Shown here one piece after another: positions 7,425 through 18,100 of a DNA stretch of 64,000 nucleotides (positions within the stretch are counted from its first letter, which is position 1; every line of letters starts with the position of its first letter). Location of the stretch: NCBI RefSeq assembly GCF_020216065.1, contig NZ_JAIWNA010000003.1, positions 324,882 to 388,881 on the forward strand, written 5' to 3'. The position numbers and the translations under genes are program-made. The notes beneath the pieces were generated by a model. It was not told the DNA's origin, ran no database searches, and worked only from the letters and a program-made list of their open reading frames with translations. The stretch is from Nocardia rosealba. GTDB lineage: Bacteria > Actinomycetota > Actinomycetes > Mycobacteriales > Mycobacteriaceae.

Positions 7425-8798
7425 CTACGAAACGACCTGTGAGCTCAGGTAGCTCAGGAGGATCGGGACGTCGTCGTCGTAGTCGATGTGGGCGCGGGAT
7501 GCGTAGAAGTTGGCCATGTCCACACCTTGGCGGGCCAGTTGGACGAGTTCGTCGGTGGTGGCAGGGTCGGTGAGGCTCAGCAGGGTTCGGGTGGTCGCGT
7601 GGAGGTCGGCGCGGATGCCTGCGGCGACCGGGCCGAATACGGAGCCGGTGAGGTCGGCGCCGTCGGCGACCAAGGACGCCAATTCGGCAGCGGCCCCGAT
7701 GTGGTCGTTGCGGTCGAGGGATTCCACCGCACGCCAAAGTGTTTCTTGAGTTCGGCCTGCTCTGTCGGCGATGCCGAGGAGATCGATGTGCGCGAGGGCG
7801 TCGGCGATGACACCGACTGCCGCCGTCCGTCCGGTGGGGTCGACAGCGGCAGCCGCGCGGACGACCTCGGCGACCAGAACTCGGTCCACACCCGCGGCGG
7901 CCTGGACCAAGGGTGCCAGGGCGGCGTTCACCGCATCCGCGGCTCGGCGCGCACTGCGAATATCGCCCGCCGTGATGAACTCCGGAAGACGAGTCAGGTT
8001 GTCGGTGATGGTCGGCAGATTCGCCGCGGTGGCGGTCCAGCCTGCCCCCATCGTGACGGCTTGCGCGATCAGATTGTTCGGATCAACCGTGGCGGGAACG
8101 AGGTTCGCGATCGGCCCGGGATCACCACTGAGTACGCGGCCGATCACCGCGAGGAACGGGGAGGTGGCGGAATCGAGGGCACAGTACAGATCGCCGTCGG
8201 CGCACAGAGTGCGAACCCGGTCGGTCAACGCACCGAAATCGCGGTCCCGCGCCCCGGCGATGCCGTAGCCGGGCTGCGGATCACCCAGGGAGAGCGTGGT
8301 ATCCGGATCGCGATGCGGATCGGCCAGTAGCCCGACACCGATTACTCGATCGGCATCGATAGGACCGTCGCCATGCCCGATCTCCGTCGCGAGATCACCG
8401 ACGCCGTCCGCACCTTGGCTGTAACCGGCCAGGACAACCCTCGTCGAGTCGCACAGGCCGCGCAGCATGCGATCCAAGCGAGACTCCAGGGTGCTCAGCG
8501 ACTCCGCGTAGCTCAGGCCGAGATCGAAAGCGCTTGCGGCATAAGGGACATAGAGCACTGTGATGTCACGCCCGAACCGCTGTCGCAGGCCCTCACCGAC
8601 CGGCCGCAGCATCCCGACGGGCACCTCGGGATCGGCATCCGGCGTGGTCTCCCAGGTCCCCGGCGCCAGAATCGCCGTATACGGGGTACAGGGCTGCGCG
8701 CCGGGCGTTTCCGCCCGCGCGACACCGGCCACCGCGGTCCCGACCGTGACAACCGCGACGACCAACGCAACCACTCTGCATCTCGACAACCTCTTCAT
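7425..8798 (-). CDS. Secreted cutinase-family serine hydrolase with long C-terminal extension
   Basis: A 457-residue protein. Residues 1-29 form a Sec signal peptide (hydrophobic core VVALVVAVVTVG, cleavage after ARA). A cutinase-like alpha/beta domain follows with the nucleophile elbow GYSQG at 125-129 and Ser127. Cys37, Cys116 and the pair in CADGDLYC suggest the usual disulfides; the catalytic His is not obvious. About 230 C-terminal residues are Ala/Val/Asp rich and match nothing I recognise. ATG 8798 follows an AGAGGAATT ribosome-binding site. Cutinase-like proteins of mycolate actinomycetes hydrolyse lipids or cutin-type esters outside the cell; activity here is inferred. Confidence 0.8.
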   Translation of the reverse strand: MKRLSRCRVVALVVAVVTVGTAVAGVARAETPGAQPCTPYTAILAPGTWETTPDADPEVPVGMLRPVGEGLRQRFGRDITVLYVPYAASAFDLGLSYAESLSTLESRLDRMLRGLCDSTRVVLAGYSQGADGVGDLATEIGHGDGPIDADRVIGVGLLADPHRDPDTTLSLGDPQPGYGIAGARDRDFGALTDRVRTLCADGDLYCALDSATSPFLAVIGRVLSGDPGPIANLVPATVDPNNLIAQAVTMGAGWTATAANLPTITDNLTRLPEFITAGDIRSARRAADAVNAALAPLVQAAAGVDRVLVAEVVRAAAAVDPTGRTAAVGVIADALAHIDLLGIADRAGRTQETLWRAVESLDRNDHIGAAAELASLVADGADLTGSVFGPVAAGIRADLHATTRTLLSLTDPATTDELVQLARQGVDMANFYASRAHIDYDDDVPILLSYLSSQVVS

Positions 8799-9023
8799 CG
8801 ACCAATTCCTCTGTTGCCGAAGGATATTCGCGACGCAGCCGAACCGTGCCGACCCGTCGTGACCAATTCTCACCACCCTCCGCCGGTTACGTCGACACTT
8901 TCAGGCACAGTTTCATTTCAGATTGGAATTCCGACATCGATCCCGGTGCGACTGGTGTCGTTCGTCAGAGGTGGAGCCGTGCACCGTCGGCACAGCGAGC
9001 GCGTATCGATCTCGCTGTGCGGC

Positions 9024-11750
9024 TCAGCCGATCGTGGAGAGTGCGGCGGCGAGTTCGACCCGGCTGGTGATCCCCAGCCGTGGATAGACGCGGTAGAGAT
9101 GCGAGCCCACCGTGCGGTGGGACAGGTAGAGCCGTTCCGCGATCTGACGGTTGGTGAGTCCCTCGGCCGCCAAGGTGGCGATCTGAAGTTCCTGGGCAGT
9201 GAGTTGATCGCGGGCGGAAGGGGAGCGGCGGGCGCTGGCCTCGCCCGCGGCGCGGAGTTCGGTGCGGGCCGCTTGTGCCCACGGGTCGGCGCCGAGGGCG
9301 TCGAAGGTGTCGCGAGCCGCGCGCAGCGGTTCACGGGCTTCGGCGGTGCGGCGTAGCCGGCGCAATCGGCGGCCGTGATGGAGTTGCAGCCGGGCGCGGT
9401 ACAGCGGCCACGTGCCCGCATGACTGTGGAGCGCGGTGGTGTAGGCGGTGTCGGCATCGGCGTCGTCCGCGAGGACGGCGCGGCAGTACTCGTCGACGAC
9501 AAGCAGCATCGAGGCGGGTACCCGCTGCACGAGCCGCGGCAGATCGGCCAGCAGCTCCCTCGCGAGATCGATGTTTCCCGAGGCTACGGCGGCGTCGGCG
9601 AGTTCTGGGGCCACCCACCAACATTGCATGGGGTGGCTCACCGGGTCGCTCGGATCGAAGACCCGGATCAGCGCCACGAACGCGTCCTCGGCTCGCCCGG
9701 CCAACAGGAGCAGCACCGCGCGGGTCTGCTGCGCGACGATCTGGATACACCGCATTCCGGTGGACAACGGACTGGCGCCGACCGCGCGCAGATGCTCGGT
9801 GGCCAGTTCGGTTTCACCGCGCAACGCGGCGACCATGGCCAGATTGGCGCGCCCGGTGGCGGCATAGAACTCCTGGCCGTTTTCCTCGGCGAACGTGCGG
9901 GCCTCCTCGGATTCGGCACGAACTCTGTCCCATTCGCCGAGCCAGATACGAGTCCAGTTCCCCGCGCCGAGAATGCCCGAGAGCAGCCCGAGCCGGCCCT
10001 GGTTGCGGCTGACCGCTGCGGCATCATCGATGTAGGCCATGCCGCGGCGGAAATCGCCGAGGAACAGTGCGGTGAAGCCGAGCAAACGTAGGGCGTCCGC
10101 ATCGCTGCGATCGGGGTCGAGCCGATCGAGGTGCGCGAGGATCCCCGCGCCGCGCTCCCACGGCATGCTGAGCGCGCCGACCGCGAGGACCCGGGGGTCG
10201 TGTGCGGGCAGGCCGAGGGAATCCAATCCGTCGGCAATGCTCTTACGTGACACCTCGTCGGCGTCCTGAGACGAGCAGCGCGCGGCGGCACACCACAGGA
10301 TCCCCGCTGCCAGATCGGTGTTTCCCGCCGCGTGCACGTCGGCGGCGATGCCGACGAGCTCGCGAATGCGGCGGTCGGAGTCGCCGTAGCGCTGGAACGC
10401 GACGACTTCCTCGACCGCTGCCAAGCGCCCCCGTTCGATCGGCCCGAGAACGCTGAGGTCGGCCCGATCCAGCAGATCTACGGCCTCGCGCCGAGCACCG
10501 GTTTCGCTCGCGAGTTCCGCGGCCTGCAGGAGCAGGGCGGTAGTGCGCTCGGGGCGCTCGGCCATCTCCGCCGCACGGTCCAGCGCGGCGACGGCGGCCA
10601 TGATCGCACCGCGAGCTCGCGACCGCTGCGCATAGTCTTCGAGCTGCGCGGCGATCGCGTCGTCGGTACCGAGGGTGGCGGCGGCGCGATGCCAGAGCTG
10701 TCTGTCGAGGAAGTCCGAGAGCACCTCCGCCAGGATCGAGTGTGCGCCGAGTCGCTGCGTCAGCGGTGCCCGGACATAGGTCGCCGAACGCATCAGCGGA
10801 TGCCGGAAGCGCAGGAGCGGACCCGCCAGCTCGACCAGGCCGGCGTCGATGGTTTCTTGCAGGTGCGCCGGACCGACCGGGGCACCGACGAGAGCGGTGG
10901 CCGCCCGCAACAGCCTGCCCGCGTCGCAGCCGACATCGGCGGCCAGGACGACGAGCAGGACCCGGGCAGGCTCGCTGAGTTCGGCCGACCGCGTGGCGAA
11001 GGCGGCTTCGAGGCGGGCAGTCAACGGGAAATCCTCGGTCAGCCGATCGGTGGTCCGACGCATCGCACGGGGTAATTCGATGAGCGCCAACGGATTTCCG
11101 GCAGCTTGGCTGAGCAGCCGGAGGCGCACGGTGCTCGACAGCGTCGGCGCTTGCGCCTCGAGCAGAGCGGCGGCGGCCGGTTCGTCGAGCGGTTCGACCG
11201 TGATCTCCGGTAACCCTGCCAGGCGGACGGAATCCTCCGACCCGGTGCGGGCGGCGCCGAGTACGAGGACCGCGTCGCTGGCGATGCGGCGGGCGAGGAA
11301 GCTGAGTACATCGGCGCTGCAGCTGTCGAGCCACTGCAGGTCGTCGAGGATCAGGACCGTCGGATGAACCGCGGCGGCCTCGCCGACCAGTTGCAGCGCG
11401 GCCAGCGCCACGCCATACAGGTCGGGGGATCCGTCTTCCAGGCCGAACGCCGCGCGCAGTGAGCGTTGATGGGAAACCGGAAGCTTGGCCATCTGCGCGT
11501 GCAGGGGACGCAGCAGTTGGTGCAACGCCGCGAACGGCAGCCCCGCTTCGTTCTCGACACCGACCGCGGCGACGACAGTCAGATGCCGGTCGGTAGCCGC
11601 CTCCCGGATCACGTTCAGCAGCGCCGACTTTCCGATACCGGCGGGCCCGCGAAGGATCAGCGCCGAGCCCTTTCCGGCGACAGCCCGATCCAGCAGATCT
11701 CCCAGTACCGCCGAGTACCGGTCGCGGCCGATCAATACCGACTGGGACAT
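9024..11750 (-). CDS. Large ATP-binding LuxR-family regulator (LAL)
   Basis: A 908-residue LAL regulator. The P-loop GPAGIGKS is at residues 35-42 and the Walker B strand reads LILDDLQWLD around 130. A long helical TPR-like middle follows, and the C-terminal 65 residues carry the LuxR helix-turn-helix (LTAQELQIATLAAEGLTNRQIAERLYLSH in two parts). ATG 11750 opens the conserved region; further upstream the frame overlaps the divergent hydrolase gene and is not used. It is divergent from the chloroperoxidase-like gene at 11925, its most likely target together with itself. LAL proteins often control secondary metabolism or sugar use; the signal is unknown. Confidence 0.9.
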   Translation of the reverse strand: MSQSVLIGRDRYSAVLGDLLDRAVAGKGSALILRGPAGIGKSALLNVIREAATDRHLTVVAAVGVENEAGLPFAALHQLLRPLHAQMAKLPVSHQRSLRAAFGLEDGSPDLYGVALAALQLVGEAAAVHPTVLILDDLQWLDSCSADVLSFLARRIASDAVLVLGAARTGSEDSVRLAGLPEITVEPLDEPAAAALLEAQAPTLSSTVRLRLLSQAAGNPLALIELPRAMRRTTDRLTEDFPLTARLEAAFATRSAELSEPARVLLVVLAADVGCDAGRLLRAATALVGAPVGPAHLQETIDAGLVELAGPLLRFRHPLMRSATYVRAPLTQRLGAHSILAEVLSDFLDRQLWHRAAATLGTDDAIAAQLEDYAQRSRARGAIMAAVAALDRAAEMAERPERTTALLLQAAELASETGARREAVDLLDRADLSVLGPIERGRLAAVEEVVAFQRYGDSDRRIRELVGIAADVHAAGNTDLAAGILWCAAARCSSQDADEVSRKSIADGLDSLGLPAHDPRVLAVGALSMPWERGAGILAHLDRLDPDRSDADALRLLGFTALFLGDFRRGMAYIDDAAAVSRNQGRLGLLSGILGAGNWTRIWLGEWDRVRAESEEARTFAEENGQEFYAATGRANLAMVAALRGETELATEHLRAVGASPLSTGMRCIQIVAQQTRAVLLLLAGRAEDAFVALIRVFDPSDPVSHPMQCWWVAPELADAAVASGNIDLARELLADLPRLVQRVPASMLLVVDEYCRAVLADDADADTAYTTALHSHAGTWPLYRARLQLHHGRRLRRLRRTAEAREPLRAARDTFDALGADPWAQAARTELRAAGEASARRSPSARDQLTAQELQIATLAAEGLTNRQIAERLYLSHRTVGSHLYRVYPRLGITSRVELAAALSTIG

Positions 11751-11924
11751 CTCACCGATCACCGCGAGATTCTGACAGAAACCGCACGGTTTCACAATGC
11801 GACGTCGCAGGCAGATGCAGTAATGCGGGGATCGACTGAATCGTCGACGAGCCTCGGGACTCAGTCGTCGGTGCAGTCGTTCGACTGATTCGCCCACGGT
11901 AGGTCTGCTCGTAATTTTCTTCGC

Positions 11925-12749
11925 ATGACGAACACGTTCACCACTTCCGACGGCGCCGAGATCTTCTTCAAGGACTGGGGAACCGGCCGCCCGGTCGTCT
12001 TCAGCCACGGTTGGCCACTGAGCGCCGACGCCTGGGACGACCAGGCCCGATTGGTGGCCGAGCACGGCTACCGTGCCATCGCCCACGACCGCCGCGGCCA
12101 CGGCCGATCGAGTCAGACCTGGGACGGCAACACCATGGACCGTTACGCCGACGATCTGGGCGAGCTGATGGAGCATCTCGACCTGCGCGACGCGGTGCTG
12201 GTCGGCCATTCGACCGGTGGCGGCGAAGTCGTGCGCTACCTGGGACGTCACGGTAGCGGCCGGGTTGCCAAGGCGGTGCTGCTCGGCGCCGTGCCCCCGG
12301 TGATGATCAAGTCCGAAACCAATCCCGACGGTACCGCCAGGGAGGTCTTCGACGGCATCCGTGCCGCCGTCGCCGCCGATCGTTCGCAGTTCTACTGGGA
12401 TCTGAGCGAAACCTTCTACGGGTTCGATCGGCCCCACGCGATCGGTTCCGACGGTGCCCGCCATGCGTTCTGGCGGCTCGGCATGCAGGTGGGAGTGCGC
12501 GCCGCCTACGAGTGCGTCGCCCAGTTCTCCGAGACCGATTTCACCGACGATCTGCGGGGGATCGACGTGCCGGTGCTGGTGGCACATGGCGACGACGACC
12601 AGATCGTCGCGCTGCACGCCTCGGCGATGCGATCGGCCGAGCTGATCAGGAACGCGACGCTGCGCGTGTATCCGGGTGCGCCGCATGGGCTTTACGGCGA
12701 ATTTCGCACAGCGTTCGAAGCCGACCTGCTCGCCTTCCTCGCGCACTGA
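11925..12749 (+). CDS. Alpha/beta hydrolase, non-heme chloroperoxidase type
   Basis: A 274-residue protein at the usual length of cofactor-free haloperoxidases/esterases. The nucleophile elbow GHSTGG places Ser96; HGDDDQI near 221-227 supplies the acid; GAPHGLYGE places His254. The oxyanion loop [10 protein letters not shown] sits at 29-38. No signal peptide is seen, so it is cytosolic. The ribosome-binding site is weak (CTTCGC before ATG), which may mean another mode of initiation. It is divergent from the LAL regulator and followed by a second alpha/beta hydrolase. Confidence 0.88.
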   Translation: MTNTFTTSDGAEIFFKDWGTGRPVVFSHGWPLSADAWDDQARLVAEHGYRAIAHDRRGHGRSSQTWDGNTMDRYADDLGELMEHLDLRDAVLVGHSTGGGEVVRYLGRHGSGRVAKAVLLGAVPPVMIKSETNPDGTAREVFDGIRAAVAADRSQFYWDLSETFYGFDRPHAIGSDGARHAFWRLGMQVGVRAAYECVAQFSETDFTDDLRGIDVPVLVAHGDDDQIVALHASAMRSAELIRNATLRVYPGAPHGLYGEFRTAFEADLLAFLAH

Positions 12750-12829
12750 ACCATCCGGGCGTCGTCATCGACCGACTCGCTCGCAGACAACATCCGCTCG
12801 TCCCGCACTGCTCTCCTCGAGGAATCGTT

Positions 12830-13618
12830 ATGCGTATCACCACCGTCACCAAACTCACCGCGGTCGCCTTGGGCCTCACCCTCGCCGGCGCCGGTTGCGC
12901 CGCCGCGGAGCCTGCCCCCGTCAAGCCGACCGTCGTCCTCGTCCATGGAGCCTTCGCCGAGTCCAGCAGTTGGAACGGCGTGATCGACACGCTCGATCAG
13001 CAGGGGCTCACCAGCATCGCCGCCGGTAACCCGCTACGCAGTGTTTCCGGTGACGCCGACACCGTTCGCAGTGTGGTGGCCTCGATCGACGGGCCGGTCG
13101 TGCTGGTCGGGCACTCCTACGGCGGCCAGGTCATCTCCCAGGTCCACGATCCCAAGATCAAGGGGCTGGTCTACGTCGCGGCGTTCGCTCCGGAGGAAGG
13201 AGAGACCATCGCGGAGTTGTCGGGCAGGTTTCCCGGCAGCACGCTCGGAGAAACGCTGAACAAGGTGGCGCTGCCCGACGGCAGCACCGACCTCTACATT
13301 CAGCCCGGCAAGTTCCATCACCAGTTCGCGGCCGATGTGCCCGCAGCCCAGGCCGCCCGCGACGCCGCCACCCAGCGGCCGCTCAACGACCGCGCGCTCA
13401 ACGGGAAGTCCGGTGCGCCGAGTTGGAAGTCCGTGCCGTCCTGGTTCGTTTTCCCGGACGCCGACTACAACATCCCGGTCGCGGCGCACCGATTCATGGC
13501 CGAGCGTGCGAACGCCCGTGCGGTAGTCGAGATTCAGGGCGCCTCGCACGCGCTCGCCGTCTCTCAGCCCGCGGCGGTAGCGAAGGTCATCGTCGAGGCC
13601 GTGTCCGCGGGTAACTGA
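12830..13618 (+). CDS. Exported alpha/beta hydrolase
   Basis: A 262-residue hydrolase with a signal peptide (residues 1-26, hydrophobic ALGLTLAGAG, then CAAAEP). Cys23 follows GAG, which is not a standard lipobox, so secretion or lipid anchoring are both possible. VLVHGAFAESSSW and the elbow GHSYGG with Ser96 place it with EstC-like esterases; the catalytic His is in GASHALAVS near 243. AGGAATCG precedes ATG 12830. It lies 80 bp after the chloroperoxidase-like gene in the same direction and may be co-transcribed. Substrate unknown. Confidence 0.8.
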   Translation: MRITTVTKLTAVALGLTLAGAGCAAAEPAPVKPTVVLVHGAFAESSSWNGVIDTLDQQGLTSIAAGNPLRSVSGDADTVRSVVASIDGPVVLVGHSYGGQVISQVHDPKIKGLVYVAAFAPEEGETIAELSGRFPGSTLGETLNKVALPDGSTDLYIQPGKFHHQFAADVPAAQAARDAATQRPLNDRALNGKSGAPSWKSVPSWFVFPDADYNIPVAAHRFMAERANARAVVEIQGASHALAVSQPAAVAKVIVEAVSAGN

Positions 13619-13631
13619 CCTCTCGACTGCT

Positions 13632-13666
13632 GACTGTGCCGCGTGAACCGTTCACGCGGCACAGTC
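13632..13666. terminator. Bidirectional hairpin terminator between convergent genes
   Basis: A perfect 16-bp stem (GACTGTGCCGCGTGAA and its complement) closes a CCG loop. The TetR stop codon lies inside the right arm. It serves the exported hydrolase on the plus strand and the TetR gene on the minus strand. Confidence 0.75.
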
Positions 13667-14200
13667 GCGCTCGGCCAATCCGAGCAGTGCCGCGCGCAGA
13701 TCGGGGCGGGGGCCGGTGGCGTCGAGTTCCAGAAGGGCGGTTTCGGCGATCGCGGCGATGAGGAGGACGGCGACGGGGCGGGGGTCGGGCCAGCCGATCG
13801 CGGTCAGGTCCTCGGTGGCGATGTCGGCGGCCAGGGCGTTGCGGTGGGCGACTTCGCCGCTCAGGCCCGCATCGGTACGCGCCTGGACCAGCAGGGCTTT
13901 GGTGGCCGGGTCGGCCAGACAGCCGTCCAGATAGACAGCGATGCCGGTGCGCAGGCGTTCGGTGCCGGGTGGGAGCTCGGCGATGGCGGCCCGGACGCGG
14001 GCGAAGAGAGTGTCGTGGAACTCGCGGTGCAGGGCCAGGAGGTACTCCTCGCGGCTGGGCCAGTGCTGGTAGAAGCTGCCTTTGGCCATGCCTGCCCCGG
14101 CCGTGATCGCGTTGACCGACACCTTGCTCAGGTTCTCGCTGCCGAGCAGAGCGCGGCCCGCGTCGAGCAGGGCACGACGCCCTGGCTCCGGAGATCTCAT
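13652..14200 (-). CDS. TetR-family transcriptional regulator
   Basis: A 182-residue TetR protein. The DNA-binding helices lie at about residues 27-46 (VSVNAITAGAGMAKGSFYQH), followed by W-PSREEYLLAL. The C-terminal domain is typical of the AcrR-type branch. The start overlaps the stop of the upstream hydrolase by 4 bp (ATGA), so the two form an operon. A perfect 34-bp palindrome immediately upstream of the operon is the natural operator, which implies autoregulation of hydrolase and repressor. Confidence 0.9.
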   Translation of the reverse strand: MRSPEPGRRALLDAGRALLGSENLSKVSVNAITAGAGMAKGSFYQHWPSREEYLLALHREFHDTLFARVRAAIAELPPGTERLRTGIAVYLDGCLADPATKALLVQARTDAGLSGEVAHRNALAADIATEDLTAIGWPDPRPVAVLLIAAIAETALLELDATGPRPDLRAALLGLAERDCAA

Positions 14201-15036
14201 CTATTCACCTCGCTGTGCGCACGCAGAAACGGTGTCACCGTATCGAGGAACAGCTGTGGCGCCTCGCAGAAGGGTTCGTGCCGGGTGGGAAGGACCGCGA
14301 CCTCGGCGTGCGGCAGGGCTGTTGCCACGCCGCGTCGGTTGAGCACCCACGGATTGATCGGATCGTTGCGGCCCCACACCACCTGAACCGGCGCCTGGAT
14401 CGGCAGCGGTCCGTTCGCGGCCAGGTCGAGATCGGGGTCGTCGATGGTCGCCCAGAGCCTGCGGTACACCGTCAGCCGCTGCGGGTCGTCGCGCACCCGG
14501 CGTGCGCGTTCGAGGACCGGACGCACGGCTCCACGCCCGGGCGGCCCGAGGTAGAGGCGCGCGGCGGGGCCCACCGTGCGCGCGGCGACAGCGTCCGCCG
14601 ACATGAACCGCGACATCGCCCGCACGACAAGACCGTGCGGCACGAACCCGGCCGGTTGCACGAGCACAGCGGCGCGCACGTACTCGGGTTCGCGTTCGGC
14701 CAACCGTGCGGCGGCATACCCGCCGACACTGTTACCGAGCACGACAACCGACCCGAACCCGTGCTCGTCCCGCAGCACTTCGAGAACGCGGCTCGCGATC
14801 CCCGGCAGCGCCGACGTTCGCAGAGCCGCAGGGTCGGACGCCGTCGAATCACCGAACCCGGGCCAATCGAGCGCGGCCACCGGCCACTGCTCACCCCACG
14901 CCGGCAAGACGGCGTCGAAATCCCGATGATCCCCCGGATTGGCATGCAGGAGAAGCAATCCCGTCCGCCCACCCGGATCGCGCCCACTCAGATGCACGGC
15001 CACCGTGCCGTACCTGGTCTCGACGGATACTCGCAT
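14197..15036 (-). CDS. Alpha/beta hydrolase, regulated with tetR
   Basis: A 279-residue cytosolic hydrolase. LLHANPGDHRDF at 30-40 provides the oxyanion region, GNSVGG at 101-106 the nucleophile Ser103, WGRNDPINP the acid, and RHEPF the His. ATG 15036 is preferred over TTG 15060 because GGAGGGG lies 4 bp before it. It is first in an operon with a TetR gene and lies just downstream of a large palindrome. The reaction could be ester, lactone or epoxide hydrolysis; the tetR link suggests induction by a small hydrophobic compound. Confidence 0.87.
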   Translation of the reverse strand: MRVSVETRYGTVAVHLSGRDPGGRTGLLLLHANPGDHRDFDAVLPAWGEQWPVAALDWPGFGDSTASDPAALRTSALPGIASRVLEVLRDEHGFGSVVVLGNSVGGYAAARLAEREPEYVRAAVLVQPAGFVPHGLVVRAMSRFMSADAVAARTVGPAARLYLGPPGRGAVRPVLERARRVRDDPQRLTVYRRLWATIDDPDLDLAANGPLPIQAPVQVVWGRNDPINPWVLNRRGVATALPHAEVAVLPTRHEPFCEAPQLFLDTVTPFLRAHSEVNR

Positions 15037-15068
15037 GATCCCCTCCGATCCGGTCGACAACGTCAGAG

Positions 15069-15102
15069 TAGTCCTTTGACCGACCGGTCGGTCAAAGGAC
15101 TA
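15069..15102. promoter_or_regulatory. Perfect 34-bp palindrome, candidate TetR operator
   Basis: The half-site TAGTCCTTTGACCGACC is followed immediately by its exact complement. The core GACCGACCGGTCGGTC resembles operators of AcrR/TetR repressors. It lies 33 bp upstream of the hydrolase-tetR operon, and its outer edge is the stop codon of the CHAT gene. As RNA it would also form a strong hairpin and may terminate the CHAT operon. Confidence 0.65.
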
Positions 15103-18100
15103 GGTCGTATGTCCGAGGCCCACGTACGCATAGGCAAGGGACGCCAGTGCGAGTGATCCTCCCTCGTCGCCGGATTCCCAACGTCGGAGTTCGCGCAATT
15201 GGATATCTCTGAGACTTCGCGCTGGATCGTGTCCTTTACGCATCGCCTCGACCAGTGCCAAGTCGATGCGGCGCGTCGTAGACGAGTCGGGAACCTCGAA
15301 CAGGGTGCACACCACGTGCTCGGCGCCGCCGAAGAGCGCCGCGGCGGCGAAACCGAGCCACTCGGGTGTGTGGATCCGGTGTGTGCGCGCCAAGTCGCCA
15401 GGGACATCGTTGGCGATTCCGATGCTGGCGCAGCCGGCCAGGATCGTGCGGGGTGGCAGCTGGAAAGTGGGAGTGCCGTCCGGCGTCGTCGAATAGAAGT
15501 CCCGGAGCGACAGCAGGCCGTCGTGGAACACGAAACCCATGGTGGCCGGCGAGGCGTCGTCCTCGCGGTATCGGACGTGTCCGGTCAACAGCAATGTGCC
15601 GGACGCCGTGCGCAGCGTGCTCAGGTGCATCGCGAACTCGGCCTTGTCGAGTGGGCCGCGGATCACCTTGCTGTTCGGTGGCTCGGTGGTCTCCGCGTGG
15701 GTGAGGTTCACGCCGTCGGGATCTTGTCCCGGCGCACAGTGGGGAACGAGCACGGCCAATACGTGGGATGTGTTGCGATGTGTGGGTGGCACACTGCCGC
15801 GGCCTGCCCGGCGGCGAGCGATGCTCGCAATCGAGGGAACGTGGACAACCGAGGCATTGGTCAATACTGCTGTGCCGTCGGCGAGGAGCAGTGCCGCCAC
15901 CGGGATGGTTGCCAGCGCCCCGGTCGGTGCCACGACCAGAGTGTCCATCCCCGGTTGGGCGAGCCCGTCGGCCAGGACCCGGGGAATCAACGCTCGGCCG
16001 AGCGCCCCGAAGAGCTGGAAGAACACCTCGCCTGCGGGGCCTTCTCGGGTCATGGTCGTCGCGGTTTCGGTCATGAGCACCGCGCCGTGTAGACGCTGTT
16101 CGGGGAAGTCTTCGCCGGGAAGGTGAATCGGCAGCTGCCGAGCAAGGCTTCGCAGGAGTGGTTCCACGGACCGGTGGTCGGTCGTGGCGCAGTGCCAGGT
16201 CCCCGCCGGGCTCCTCATCGCGTGGTGGATGATCTCGTCGACTCGGCAACAGATCCAGTACCAGCAGCCGGGATACATTGCCGCGAGTTCGATATCGAGG
16301 TCGAGCGCCCGATGCGGTAGACCACCCACCCACGAAGCGCCGTCGATGAGGATCGTCGGGTTCGGGAGCACCGGATCCGCGCCCCGCTCGCGTGCGTCGG
16401 CCTCCGGTAGATCGAGATCGGAAACCAGCGACGTGAAGATCGCGCGGAGAAGGGCGCCCGCATTGTTGTTGTCCAACGGAACAGCCTGGGCACGAACGAC
16501 TTCGAGCAGTTCTGCCACGAGTCTCGAGTCGCCGGCCGCTGCGGCGAGCCGCAGCGCGAGCGCGTAGGTGTGCGCGTGCGTGCCTGCCCACGCGGTGCGC
16601 CACGACGTGGTCGGGAGCTGATAGCGGACGCGCTGCACGGCATTCAATGCGGCCAAGGCGTTCGCCAGCGATTCATCCGGCCTGTTCTGACTCGATCTGA
16701 TGGCCGCCAACAGGGCGAAAACGTTGGCTTCGGTGAGTGGGTCGTGCGTGCGACTGAGGAATCCCAGCACGCCGTCGCACAGTCGCGCGGCGCGTTCGAG
16801 TGTCGCTGCTGGATCGTCGGAGCGATCGCAGAGTTCGACGAGCAGAGCGGCGTGGAGCAATTTCTGGCGTCCGTGCTCGGTGACCGACGCGTCCGCCTCG
16901 ATATCGCCCTGCGTCACGGCGTGCAGGGTTTCGAAATGCTCGGCGGCTGAGGCCGTGTTGTCGGCTTCGTGCATCAGGCGAAGCAACAGGAACTCGGTGC
17001 GATCGAGCAACATGGTGCTCGCGGAGCGCAGTGCGCACCTGCGGACCGCGCAGAGCCGTTCGAGTCCGTCTGTGCATCGCCCGAGGTCGCTCAGTGTCGA
17101 TGTCAGCGCTTGCGCCAGGCGCAGGTCCGCCTCGATACGCCAGTACCGTGTCCTGCTGCGGTAGCTGAGCAACGACGCCGCTGTCCGCCAGCGGTCCTCC
17201 GCGGCCGCCTGTCTGCCCGTGAGCGCCAGAATGTCGCCGAATTGCAGAGCACACCAGCCGCGAACCGGGCCACTGCAGTGGACAGCGAGCTCTTCGGCCT
17301 GTTTAGCGAGTGCCAGCGCTCGCTGGAACTCCAGTTCGGCGGCAGCGGAATTCGCGGCGCACTGGAGCAGGATCGGTTTGACACGAGGGGATGCGGTGGT
17401 CAGCGTCGCGTCGACGAAGAACGATGCTCGGATGCGATCGTCGTGGCCGGACTTGTCGACTGCCAGCAAGACGTTCGACATCGTGGTGCTGAACAGGGCC
17501 CGCAGGAGGACGAACCGCCCGACGAAGCGAGCCGGACTGGCCAACACCATGGACGACATCAGGTTGGTCATCCAGGACGCGAACAGGATTCGCAGAACGC
17601 GGTAGATGAAGAAGCCGCCCAGTTGGACCCACAGGACTGGCAGGGCGACGAATGCTACCCACATCAGTGCGACGAGATAGAGCGGAAAGATCGCCTTGCC
17701 GCGCCACCCCGTCATCCCCCATGCCACGACCCCGAAGACGATCGCGATCGTCGACGAACCGCACAACGCTGCGGTCGCCAGAGCGGACCCGATCGCCAGG
17801 AGCAGTCGCCCCAGAACTATCGGTGCGGCGAGCCGGTAGGTGAGTTTCGCGTAGTCACAGTCGAACAGCCCGATTCGCGACCGCGTAGATCCGTACCTGT
17901 GCGCAAGACGGATGGATGCGGGCATGCGGCGCAGTCCGAACGCCAGCATGCGAGCGCCGAGACGATCTGAACTGAGGTCAGCTGCCATCATCAGAGGGGC
18001 GGGCAGCACAAAGCCGATGATGTCTGTGTCGGCGTCTCGCCGGTTGCGTCGATGCAACCAATCACGCATGTTCGCAGGGTCGTCTACACCTGGACGCCAC

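Noticed and set aside
11751..12746. N-terminal extension of the LAL regulator
   Set aside because: It would overlap the divergent hydrolase gene completely and shows no LAL sequence before residue MSQSVLIGRD.
15037..15060. TTG start at 15060 for the tetR-linked hydrolase
   Set aside because: ATG 15036 has a strong GGAGGGG site 4 bp upstream and the conserved sequence starts there.
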